NCBI RefSeq assembly: GCF_004153445.1
Contig: NZ_SDQC01000004.1
Location: forward strand, 310,001 to 374,000
Source: Allopusillimonas soli
Lineage (GTDB): Bacteria; Pseudomonadota; Gammaproteobacteria; Burkholderiales; Burkholderiaceae_B
Length of the DNA: 64,000 nucleotides
Reading direction: 5' to 3'
The notes under the pieces are model-generated. The model was not told the DNA's origin. It did no database searches and saw nothing but the letters and a program-made list of their open reading frames with translations. Below, in pieces: positions 54,512 to 62,762 of the stretch. The position numbers and the translations under genes were made by a program. How positions within the stretch are numbered: position 1 is the stretch's first letter; each line of letters starts with the position of its first letter.

Positions 54512-55798
54512 ATGAAGAAACGCCTGCTTTACGCCAGCCTGCTTGTCCTGATTTCCTCCTGCAGCACAGTGCCGCTCAGCACAGACCAGAGCGGTGCGGG
54601 CAAGGCTGGCCAGCCCGACATCGCCTCGCAGCCACTGGTGGTGCCGCCGCTGGCGTCCATCCGCGACACGCCACCGCGCGCGCTGGAAGGCCGGTTCCAG
54701 CAGGTATCGTGGGCATCCTTGCCGGGCTGGAAGGACGACGATCTGTCCCATGCCTGGAAGGCTTTCATTAACAACTGCAAGGGGTTGATGCGGCCCGTAT
54801 CGGGTTCGCTTGCGATGCAGGCGAGGGCCGCACCGCGCGCCTGGCAGCCTGTCTGTGCGGCTGCGGCGAACACGGGCTTTAGCGGCAATGCGGTCGATGC
54901 GCCGCGCATCCGCCAGTTCCTGGAGCAGTATCTGCGGCCCTGGCGGCTGCTGGATGCCGCCGGCAAGCCCGCGCGTAATACGGTCACCGGCTATTACGAG
55001 CCGCTGGTGCGCGCGTCGCGCACCCGTCAAGGCGACTACCAATGGCCGTTGTATGCCACGCCTGACGACCTGCTTACCATTGACCTGGGTTCGGTCTATC
55101 CCGAACTGGCAGGAAAACGCGTGCGCGGCAAGCTCGACGGCAAGCGTGTCGTGCCTTACGACACACGTGCCGAAATTGCTGCATCACCCGAACGCAGGCC
55201 GCCCGTGATCGTCTGGGTTGACGATCCGGTCGAGGCATTCTTCCTCCAGATTCAGGGCTCGGGGCGGGCTCAGCTCACCGACGGCTCGACCATACGGCTG
55301 GCCTACGCCGATCATAACGGCCGACCCTATGTGTCGATTGCCAGGTGGCTGGCCGATCAAGGGCAGATGCCGTTGGCCAAGGCGTCCATGCAAAATATCA
55401 AAGCCTGGGCGCGCAGCCACCCGGGGCGGGTGCAGGAGATGCTCAACGCCAATCCAGCCATGGTGTTTTTCCGGGAAGAGCCTGTCACCGATCCCGAATT
55501 GGGTCCCAAGGGCGCCTACGGCATACCGCTGATCGGCGGGCGTGCCGTTGCCGTCGACACGCATTATGTGCCGCTGGGTACGCCGCTGTTTCTTGCCACC
55601 ACGCAGCCTGGCTCCGCCGCGCCGCTGCGCCGGCTTGTGCTGGCGCAGGATACCGGTGCCGCCATCAAGGGTGCGGCGCGCGCCGATTATTATTGGGGCT
55701 TTGGCGACGAGGCGGGCGCCCTGGCGGGGCGGATGAAGCAGCAAGGCGAAATGTGGGTGCTTTGGCCTGCGGGCGCTGGCGCGCCGTCAGCGCGTTGA
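54512..55798 (+). CDS. mltA: Membrane-bound lytic murein transglycosylase A
   Basis: MltA cleaves peptidoglycan at the outer membrane. The 428-residue lipoprotein has a lipobox at LVLISSC (Cys about 17), the MltA domain with VTGYYEPLVRASRTR (about 152-166) and FFLQIQGSGRAQLTDG, and a C-terminal 3D domain with AVDTHYVPLGTPLFL and AQDTGAAIKGAARADYYWG, including the catalytic Asp. It is 31 bp downstream of apaG. Confidence 0.93.
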   Translation: MKKRLLYASLLVLISSCSTVPLSTDQSGAGKAGQPDIASQPLVVPPLASIRDTPPRALEGRFQQVSWASLPGWKDDDLSHAWKAFINNCKGLMRPVSGSLAMQARAAPRAWQPVCAAAANTGFSGNAVDAPRIRQFLEQYLRPWRLLDAAGKPARNTVTGYYEPLVRASRTRQGDYQWPLYATPDDLLTIDLGSVYPELAGKRVRGKLDGKRVVPYDTRAEIAASPERRPPVIVWVDDPVEAFFLQIQGSGRAQLTDGSTIRLAYADHNGRPYVSIARWLADQGQMPLAKASMQNIKAWARSHPGRVQEMLNANPAMVFFREEPVTDPELGPKGAYGIPLIGGRAVAVDTHYVPLGTPLFLATTQPGSAAPLRRLVLAQDTGAAIKGAARADYYWGFGDEAGALAGRMKQQGEMWVLWPAGAGAPSAR

Positions 55799-55852
55799 TC
55801 CCGTTGCGGCATTGGCCGCCTCTGGCGCCGCGCAAATAACAGGAAACTGGAA

Positions 55853-57037
55853 GTGGGCAAAGATTCGTTCGTGGTTTGCGGAACCGGCATCGCAGGGCTG
55901 GCGGCAGCGCTGGGCTTGGCACGAGACGGCCATGCGGTACAGGTGCTGGGGCCGCGCAAGGCGCCAGCACCGACGGTGCGCGATCAATACTGTCCCAGGG
56001 TCTACGCCATATCGCCATCCAGCCGCGCGCTGCTGTCGCGGCTGGGCGTCTGGGACATTATGGACGCAGAACGTATCACGTCCGTGCGCGCCATGGAAAT
56101 CCACGGCGATGCCGCGGGCAGCGTCAATCTGGATGCATGGCAGGCAGCGCAGGACAGCCTGGCCTGGATAGTCGAATCCAGTGAAATGGAGCGCGCCCTG
56201 CATCAGGCCGTCCGTGTGTATGGCATACCCTGGGTCGAGGAAAAATTCGACCATCTGGACAACGGTGCTGTTCATACTCAATCCGGCCGCGTCCTGCAGC
56301 CCGACCTTCTGATCGGCGCGGACGGCGCGGAGTCGCCTGTGCGCAGGGCCGCCGGGATTGCGCATCATTCCCGCGCCTATGGCGACATGGGCATCGTAGT
56401 GCATCTTGCCGCCGATCTGCCCCACCAGAATACGGCCTTTCAATGGTTTACCGGCGACAGTGTGCTGGCGCTGTTGCCCATGCCCGATACCGCCGAAGGG
56501 CATCAGGTATCCATGGTGTGGTCCATGCCTGAAGCGCTGGCCCAAACCTGGATGACGATGCCTGAAGACGAACGCGCCCGGACGCTCGAGGCGCGGCTTG
56601 CGGCTGCCAGCGAGGGTCGCCTGGGCGGATTGCGCATGCGCAGCACACCGTTCGCCTTTCCACTATATGTCGAGCATAGTGATATGGTTGCGCCTGGTGT
56701 TGCGCTGGTGGGCGATGCGGGGCATCGGGTGCATCCGCTGGCCGGCCAGGGATTGAACCTGGGCCTTGGCGATGTGGCGGCGCTGCTGCGGGTGCAGCGC
56801 GACCGCGAGCCCTTCCGGGCGGCCGGCGATATGCGTCTGTTGCGCCGCTATCGACGCGCGCGTGCCGAGCCTATCCTGGCGATGCGCATGGCAACCGACG
56901 GATTGCACCGTTTGTTTGCCGTGCAGGGAGCACCCATTGCATGGGCTCGCAACGCGGGCATGCAATGGGCCGACCGCCTGCCCTTTGTCAAGCGCCTGCT
57001 CATCGATGCGGCGACTGGCAACCGGCATGGCGCATGA
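55853..57037 (+). CDS. UbiH/UbiF/VisC-family FAD-dependent hydroxylase
   Basis: The 394-residue flavoprotein monooxygenase starts at GTG, seven bases after AGGAA. It has the dinucleotide fold GTGIAGLAAALGLARDG (about 10-26), GADGAESPVRRAAGI and the family block GDAGHRVHPLAGQGLNLGLGD. Such enzymes hydroxylate the ring of ubiquinone precursors. Which position it acts on cannot be assigned from motifs alone. It is placed between mltA and dsbC in the same direction. Confidence 0.88.
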   Translation: MGKDSFVVCGTGIAGLAAALGLARDGHAVQVLGPRKAPAPTVRDQYCPRVYAISPSSRALLSRLGVWDIMDAERITSVRAMEIHGDAAGSVNLDAWQAAQDSLAWIVESSEMERALHQAVRVYGIPWVEEKFDHLDNGAVHTQSGRVLQPDLLIGADGAESPVRRAAGIAHHSRAYGDMGIVVHLAADLPHQNTAFQWFTGDSVLALLPMPDTAEGHQVSMVWSMPEALAQTWMTMPEDERARTLEARLAAASEGRLGGLRMRSTPFAFPLYVEHSDMVAPGVALVGDAGHRVHPLAGQGLNLGLGDVAALLRVQRDREPFRAAGDMRLLRRYRRARAEPILAMRMATDGLHRLFAVQGAPIAWARNAGMQWADRLPFVKRLLIDAATGNRHGA

Positions 57038-57091
57038 TTTTTCTGGATAATTGCCCGGCCTGTCCGTGGGCCCGGCCTAGTTGGAGTTCAT

Positions 57092-57964
57092 ATGTATCGT
57101 TGGAAAGCCCATTGGCTTACCGCAGCAGTGATAGGATGTCTTTCATTCGGGCAGGCCTGGGCACAGGATGCTGTTGCGCCTGAAGCCTCGGGCGCGTCCG
57201 GTCGCGTGCTGTCCACGCAGGATGCGCGCCAGCCGACACAGCGCGCGCCGTCCGACGGCGGGGCGGAGAAGGATAGTGTGCTGGCCACGGCGGGGGCCGC
57301 ATCCATGGACGATATCAAGTCGGCCTTCGAGCGCCGGTTTCCCGATGTGGCGGTTGCGGGGGTTACCGAGACGCCCTTTCCAGGCCTGTACGAGGTGCAG
57401 ATCGGCACCGACGTGGTCTACACCGATGCATCAGTCAGCTATGTACTGCAGGGATCGCTTATCGATGCCAAGCGCCGCATCGATCTGACCGAGGCGCGGC
57501 TTAAGGTTTTATCGCAGGTTGATTTTTCCTCGCTGCCGCTCGACATTGCCATCAAGCAGGTCAAGGGAGATGGTTCGCGCAAGATGGTTGTGTTCGAGGA
57601 CCCCAATTGCGGTTATTGCAAGCGTCTGCACCAGACCCTGAAGGATATCGACAACATTACCGTCTATACCATTCTCTTTCCCATCCTGACGCCCGACTCC
57701 AGTACGAAGGCGAGGGATATATGGTGTGCCAGCGACCCGGCGGCGGCTTGGCAGGCCTGGATGCTTGATGGCCGGAAGCCACAGGTCGCCAAATGCGATG
57801 CACCGCTGCAGCAGGCGCTGGAACTGGGTCATTCCTTGCGCGTACAGGGCACGCCGGCATTGTTCTTTCCAGACGGTAGCCGCATCAACGGCGCCATGCC
57901 TCGGGAAATTATTGAGGAAAAACTCGATAGCCTCTCAAAAAAGACAGTTGCTAATAAAAAATAA
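57092..57964 (+). CDS. dsbC: Thiol:disulfide interchange protein DsbC
   Basis: A periplasmic disulfide isomerase of 290 residues with a signal peptide to about residue 25 (AWA). After a polar linker of some 40 residues come the dimerisation domain (about 72-130) and the thioredoxin fold with CGYC at 173-176. A second Cys pair is in DIWCAS and VAKC. GTPALFFPDGSRI contains the cis-Pro. GGAG five bases upstream supports the ATG. Confidence 0.94.
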   Translation: MYRWKAHWLTAAVIGCLSFGQAWAQDAVAPEASGASGRVLSTQDARQPTQRAPSDGGAEKDSVLATAGAASMDDIKSAFERRFPDVAVAGVTETPFPGLYEVQIGTDVVYTDASVSYVLQGSLIDAKRRIDLTEARLKVLSQVDFSSLPLDIAIKQVKGDGSRKMVVFEDPNCGYCKRLHQTLKDIDNITVYTILFPILTPDSSTKARDIWCASDPAAAWQAWMLDGRKPQVAKCDAPLQQALELGHSLRVQGTPALFFPDGSRINGAMPREIIEEKLDSLSKKTVANKK

Positions 57965-58003
57965 CCATAACCGTCCAGTTGACAGCATTTCTAGACGAAA
58001 ATT

Positions 58004-58022
58004 AGAATAAGAACTATTCTTA
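58004..58022. promoter_or_regulatory. Candidate Fur box upstream of the PepSY/siderophore-receptor unit
   Basis: AGAATA-AGAAC-TATTCT is a 6-bp inverted repeat in an AT-rich 135-bp gap. The stretch AATAAGAACTATTCTTA is close to the AATGAGAATNATTCTCATT-type Fur sites of beta- and gamma-proteobacteria. It precedes genes for iron-acquisition functions, which fits iron repression. The match is imperfect. Confidence 0.45.
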
Positions 58023-58100
58023 GAAATCAATTCCCTGGGGAATCCGGATGTTTCGTTTTGTCTGGCGCTTTGCGCCGTGGCCTTGTTTAGGGAGTGCCAC

Positions 58101-59261
58101 GTGACTGCGGCGGCGTCTCTCAAGACCTGGTATTGGGTGCACAAATGGTCCAGCCTCGTGTGCACCCTTTTTCTGCTGGTCGTCTGCATTACGGGCCTGC
58201 CGCTGGTTTTTCACGAGGAAATCGACCATTGGCTGGATGATGCCAAACCCTATGCCGTGGTTCCCGAAGGAACCCCGCGGGCCAATGTCGATGGCCTGAT
58301 AGATCAGGCGCGCACGCTTTATCCCAAGGATGTCATCGATTTCGTTTTCATGGACGATGCCCAGCCGCAGGTGCTGGTGGGCATGTCGCCGTCCTATCAG
58401 TCCGATTTCGACGAAGCCCATTTCCTGAAGTTCGATGCGCACACGGGCGAACTGCTCAAGGATGGTCCGCCCCAGGCACAAGAGAAGCTCAGCTTCATGG
58501 GCATCATGCTGGCCCTGCATGTGGACTGGTTTGCCGGCCTGCCGGGCGAACTGTTCATCGGCTTCATGGGCTTGCTGTTTGTGGTGGCCATTGTCTCGGG
58601 CGTGGTACTGTACGGCCCCTTCATGAAAAAGCTGTCGTTCGGCACCGTCCGGGCCACGCGCTCGCGGCGCTTGAAATGGCTGGATCTTCATAATCTGCTG
58701 GGCATCGTGACCCTGGCCTGGGCGGCCGTGGTAGGCGTCACCGGCGTCATCAACGAGTTGTCCACGCCGCTGTTCGCACTGTGGCAGCGCACCGAAGTGG
58801 CGGCGCTGATGGCACCCTACAAGAACGAGACGCCGCCGGCCCAGCCTACGTCGGCCCAAGCGGCGATCGATGCGGCTAACAAGGCTGTGCCGGGCAATGA
58901 AGTGCTCAGTTTCAACTACCCCGGCAATCGCTTCTCCACGCCGCATCACTACACAATGTGGTCCAAAGGCGCCACGCCACTTACCTCCCATCTGTTCACG
59001 CCCGTGCTGGTGGATGCCGCCACCGGTGAAGTCACGGCGGTGGCCGAGCCGCCCTGGTACCTCAAGGTGCTTGAGCTGTCCAGGCCTTTGCACTTCGGTG
59101 ACTATGGCGGCATGCCGCTGAAGATTCTGTGGGCCTTGCTGGACATCCTCACGATCGTGGTGCTTGCCAGCGGCCTGTATCTGTGGTTTGCCCGGCGCAA
59201 GGCCACCGATGCGCGGGTGGCGCGCAGAGTGCGCGAACTGACCCCGGCCCTGGAAAGCTGA
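58101..59261 (+). CDS. PepSY-associated membrane protein (iron-uptake type)
   Basis: The 386-residue inner-membrane protein has four or so hydrophobic segments: WSSLVCTLFLLVVCITGLPLVF near the N-terminus, ELFIGFMGLLFVVAIVSGVVLYGP, LLGIVTLAWAAVVGVTG, and one near the C-terminus (LDILTIVVLASGLYLW). The HKWSSL and LDLHNLLG His residues resemble haem/quinone-type positions of the PepSY-TM family, some members of which are ferrisiderophore reductases. The GTG six bases after TAGGGAG is preferred to an unsupported upstream ATG. It precedes a siderophore receptor gene. Confidence 0.85.
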   Translation: MTAAASLKTWYWVHKWSSLVCTLFLLVVCITGLPLVFHEEIDHWLDDAKPYAVVPEGTPRANVDGLIDQARTLYPKDVIDFVFMDDAQPQVLVGMSPSYQSDFDEAHFLKFDAHTGELLKDGPPQAQEKLSFMGIMLALHVDWFAGLPGELFIGFMGLLFVVAIVSGVVLYGPFMKKLSFGTVRATRSRRLKWLDLHNLLGIVTLAWAAVVGVTGVINELSTPLFALWQRTEVAALMAPYKNETPPAQPTSAQAAIDAANKAVPGNEVLSFNYPGNRFSTPHHYTMWSKGATPLTSHLFTPVLVDAATGEVTAVAEPPWYLKVLELSRPLHFGDYGGMPLKILWALLDILTIVVLASGLYLWFARRKATDARVARRVRELTPALES

Positions 59262-59263
59262 AA

Positions 59264-59443
59264 GTGAAAGCATCAACGCGTTTCAGGCGCCTTTGGGGCG
59301 CGCCGATCGTGCTTGGGGTTCTGACCTGCTTTGGCCTGCTTGCCGCCCTGCTCGGCGTTGGCTTCTGGCATTTCCTGGCATGGGCCGCGCTGTCCATCCC
59401 GCTGGTGGTCGGGGTTTGGTTTTGGGCATTCCCCAGACAATGA
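59264..59443 (+). CDS. Small membrane protein, 59 aa
   Basis: Starting at GTG two bases after the PepSY gene stop, this encodes 59 residues with two hydrophobic segments (PIVLGVLTCFGLLAALLGVG and FLAWAALSIPLVVGVWFW). GGAAAG precedes the start. Small proteins of this kind accompany PepSY/TonB-receptor units in relatives, probably as part of the same iron system. The exact role is unknown. Confidence 0.7.
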   Translation: MKASTRFRRLWGAPIVLGVLTCFGLLAALLGVGFWHFLAWAALSIPLVVGVWFWAFPRQ

Positions 59444-59569
59444 TCCGCCGGTCCAGACGTCGGGGGCCGGATTTGCTTATGTCGCGTAAAGCATTTTTAT
59501 ATATCGGACTCGGCAGGCGTGCCTGTATGCCACACCGGCACAACAATCACTATCAAAGGAAGACAGATT

Positions 59570-61702
59570 ATGCCGAGCAATACGCTGCATCCGCTGGCGT
59601 TGACAACCATGGCAAGCATGCTGATGCTGTTCTACAGTGGCGGCGCCGCTGCACAGTCACAGGAAACGCGTACCCTGGCGCCCATTACCGTCAAGGCGCA
59701 AGGGACTGAGTCCGCGCTTGAGCCGGTGTCTGGCTATATTGCGCACAATGCACTGACGGCCACCAAGACCGATACGCCGCTGAGCGAGACGCCGCAGTCT
59801 GTCACGGTGGTGACCAGCGATGAAATCCGCGACCAGGGCGCCCAAGGCGTGCAGGACGCGCTCAACTACGCGGCGGGTGTGCGTTCCGATGCCTATGGCC
59901 TGGATTCCAGAACCGATTCTTTTCGCATCCGCGGCTCGGAGCCCACTGTATACATGGACGGCCTGCGCCAGAACTACAACTGGTACACAAGCACAACGCG
60001 CATCGAGCCCTATGCGCTGGAGCGCATAGAGGTGCTGCGTGGGCCGGCGTCCATGCTGTATGGCCAGGGCAGTACCGCGGGCGTGGTCAACATGGTCAGC
60101 AAGCGGCCCTTGCCGGAGGCCATGCGAGAGGTAGGTATCTCCTACGGCAGCAATGCGCGGCGCCAGATTCAGGCCGACCTGACGGGCCCGTTGAACGAAG
60201 AGGGCACCTGGTTGTACCGCGTGGTGGCCGTTGGCCGCGAAGCCAACACACAAGTCGATTTCGTGCGTGACGATCGCCTCATGATTGCGCCGTCCTTGAC
60301 ATGGCAGCCCAACGCCAGCACCTCGTTGACCTTCATGGCGCTCTACCAGGACGATAAATCGGGTTCCACCTCGCAGTTCTTCCCCTGGGAAGGCGTAGCG
60401 CTGGACAATCCCAACGGGCAACTGCCGGTCGACCGCTTCATCGGCGATCCGGACTGGGACCGCTACGACTCCCGCCGCAAATCAGCGGGCTGGGCGTTCC
60501 GCCATGACTTCAACGACGATTGGTCGTTCAAGCAGAATTTCCGTTGGTCACTGAATCGGGTCGATTACCGTTCACTCTATAGCGACTTTTTTACGCTACG
60601 AGGCGGCTGGGCCGGCGACCCGGTCAATAAACGCATGCTGGGGCGTGTTGCGGATGCAACCCTGACGACGGTGCGCATGGTGTCGGCGGATCAGAACCTG
60701 GAGGGCCGTTTCGATACCGGCGCGGTGCGCCATCATGTGCTGCTGGGCATGGACATGACCTATGCGCACCAGGACAAGGAATCCGGCTCTGCCATGACAG
60801 ACTATACAAATAATAGTGGTGGAGCCGTGCCGCTGATCGATGCCTACGATCCCGGCTACCCCGCCTTTACGCCGCCATCCATGTCAACGGATCCGGTGGC
60901 GCGCCAGCGCGACCTGGGCGTGTATCTGCAGGACGAACTGCGCTGGCGGAACTGGATCGCGGTGGCTGGCCTGCGCCACGATCGTTCCGAATCCAGCGTG
61001 GAAGGGCAGCCCGACTATACCAACCGTGCGACCACGAAGCGTCTGGGCATCATGTACAAGGCCGACAACGGCCTCTCGCCCTATCTTAGCTACAGCGAAT
61101 CCTTTTCGCCCGTGTTTGGCACGGATGCGAACGGCGACGCCTTCATTCCCTTGCGTGGCAAGCAGGTCGAGGCCGGCCTCAAGTACGAGTCGCAGGATGG
61201 CGATACGATGTTCAACATCGCCGCCTACACACTCAGCGAGGAAAACCGGCTGGTGCCTGATCCGACCAACCCCAATAATCAGGTGCAGATCGGCAAGACC
61301 CGCAACCGCGGCGTGGAGTTGGAATACAAGCAGGCCATTGGCCGCAGCCTCAGCGTGCTGGCCAATTACACCTATATCGACATTGACGATCAACTGGAGG
61401 GCATTCCCAAGCACCAGGCTTCCGTGTGGGGCAAATACCGCTTTGCCATGGATGGCGCGGCGGGCCTGTCCGTGGGTGCGGGCGTGCGCTGGCTGGGCCA
61501 CTTCACCGACGGCATTGCGCCGCAGACGCCGAGCGTGACGCTGGTGGACGCCATGGTGGCCTATGAAACGCCATCGTGGCGGCTGGCGCTGAATGTGAAC
61601 AATATGTTCGACAAGACGTATGTCAGCACATGCTTGAGCCGAGGCGATTGTTGGTATGGATCGCAGCGCACCATTGTGGCCAGCGCCAGTTATCGCTTCT
61701 AG
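59570..61702 (+). CDS. TonB-dependent siderophore receptor
   Basis: A 710-residue outer-membrane receptor with a signal peptide (to about AAAQS, residue 30), a plug domain (about 60-180; SETPQSVTVVTSDEIRDQGAQ, RIRGSEPTVYMDGLR, ERIEVLRGPASMLYGQGSTAGVVN) and a beta-barrel ending in SASYRF with the C-terminal Phe typical of barrels. The motifs match the ferrichrome/hydroxamate-type TIGR01783 group. AAAGGAAG precedes the ATG. A Cys pair near the C-terminus (STCLSRGDCWYGSQR) is also a feature of FhuA/FoxA-like receptors. Confidence 0.95.
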   Translation: MPSNTLHPLALTTMASMLMLFYSGGAAAQSQETRTLAPITVKAQGTESALEPVSGYIAHNALTATKTDTPLSETPQSVTVVTSDEIRDQGAQGVQDALNYAAGVRSDAYGLDSRTDSFRIRGSEPTVYMDGLRQNYNWYTSTTRIEPYALERIEVLRGPASMLYGQGSTAGVVNMVSKRPLPEAMREVGISYGSNARRQIQADLTGPLNEEGTWLYRVVAVGREANTQVDFVRDDRLMIAPSLTWQPNASTSLTFMALYQDDKSGSTSQFFPWEGVALDNPNGQLPVDRFIGDPDWDRYDSRRKSAGWAFRHDFNDDWSFKQNFRWSLNRVDYRSLYSDFFTLRGGWAGDPVNKRMLGRVADATLTTVRMVSADQNLEGRFDTGAVRHHVLLGMDMTYAHQDKESGSAMTDYTNNSGGAVPLIDAYDPGYPAFTPPSMSTDPVARQRDLGVYLQDELRWRNWIAVAGLRHDRSESSVEGQPDYTNRATTKRLGIMYKADNGLSPYLSYSESFSPVFGTDANGDAFIPLRGKQVEAGLKYESQDGDTMFNIAAYTLSEENRLVPDPTNPNNQVQIGKTRNRGVELEYKQAIGRSLSVLANYTYIDIDDQLEGIPKHQASVWGKYRFAMDGAAGLSVGAGVRWLGHFTDGIAPQTPSVTLVDAMVAYETPSWRLALNVNNMFDKTYVSTCLSRGDCWYGSQRTIVASASYRF

Positions 61703-61829
61703 TCTGCCTGCAATGGGCGGGCCCATGGATATCCTCTAGAATATGGCCTTATCGTGCGCCGCATCGGGCGGTGCGCACAATCGGCTCGCGGCGGCAAGCC
61801 CGCCCGGCCCATCTCGACTGGATACGCGT

Positions 61830-62762
61830 GTGAAAGCTGTTTTTGCCTCTGCCCATGATGCCGACCCCCAGGCCTGGATAGATCCTTTGCAGGCTGCTGT
61901 GCCAGAGGTGGCCTTCCATGCATGGAACGATACTGGCAAGGCGGTGGGTGCGGAGATCGCTGTCGTCTGGAATCCCCCGCCAGATCTTTTCTCGCGCGAG
62001 CCCGGCATCAAGGCCATCTTCAATCTCGGCGCGGGGGTGGACGCCTTGCTGCGCCTGCCTGGCCTGCCTGCGGATGCCGTCATTGTGCGCCTCGAGGATG
62101 CGGGCATGGCCGTCCAGATGGCGGAATATGCCGCCTACGCGCTGGTGCGGGCCTCGCGCAGCTTCGACGACTATCAGCGGCTGCAGCAGCAGGAACGCTG
62201 GGAGCCTCGGCCCGACATCCGGCGGGCCGACTGGACCGTGGGTGTACTAGGAATGGGCGTCATGGGCGCGCGGGTGGCCAGCGCGCTGGCTGCGTTGGAT
62301 TATCCCGTGGCGGGCTGGTCGCGCACCGGCAAGGATATTCCGGGCGTACAGAAGTTTGCCGGCCAGCAAGCGTTTCCTGCTTTCCTCGCGCGTACGCGTG
62401 TGCTCATCAATACCCTGCCGCTGACCGATGGCACGCGCGACATACTGTGCCGGGCAACGTTGCGGCAATTGCGTCCCGATGCCTATCTCATCAATATGGG
62501 GCGGGGCGAGCACCTTGTCGAGGAAGATCTTTCCGCCCTGCTTGACAGCGGCCACATGCGGGGCGCCACGCTTGATGTCTTTCGTCAGGAGCCTTTGCCC
62601 GCCGGCCATCCGTTCTGGCGTGATCCGCGTATCACCATCACGCCGCATGTCGCGGCTGCCAGCCTGCGCGAGGAAACCATTACCCAGACGGCAGACAAGC
62701 TTCGCCGCTATGTACGCGGCGAAACCCTGAGCGGCGTCGTACCGCTGGATCGCGGCTACTGA
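61830..62762 (+). CDS. ghrA: Glyoxylate/hydroxypyruvate reductase A
   Basis: The 310-residue D-2-hydroxyacid dehydrogenase reduces glyoxylate and hydroxypyruvate. Features are FNLGAGVDALL near 65, the NAD(P) loop VLGMGVMGARVASAL, INTLPLTDGTRDIL, NMGRGEHLVEEDLSALLDSG, and TPHVAAASLREETI. GTG (VKAVFASAHDADPQ) is taken as start because it gives the family N-terminus; a 29-codon longer ATG version is open. It converges on the ABC gene, with the two stop regions overlapping by 7 bp. Confidence 0.9.
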   Translation: MKAVFASAHDADPQAWIDPLQAAVPEVAFHAWNDTGKAVGAEIAVVWNPPPDLFSREPGIKAIFNLGAGVDALLRLPGLPADAVIVRLEDAGMAVQMAEYAAYALVRASRSFDDYQRLQQQERWEPRPDIRRADWTVGVLGMGVMGARVASALAALDYPVAGWSRTGKDIPGVQKFAGQQAFPAFLARTRVLINTLPLTDGTRDILCRATLRQLRPDAYLINMGRGEHLVEEDLSALLDSGHMRGATLDVFRQEPLPAGHPFWRDPRITITPHVAAASLREETITQTADKLRRYVRGETLSGVVPLDRGY

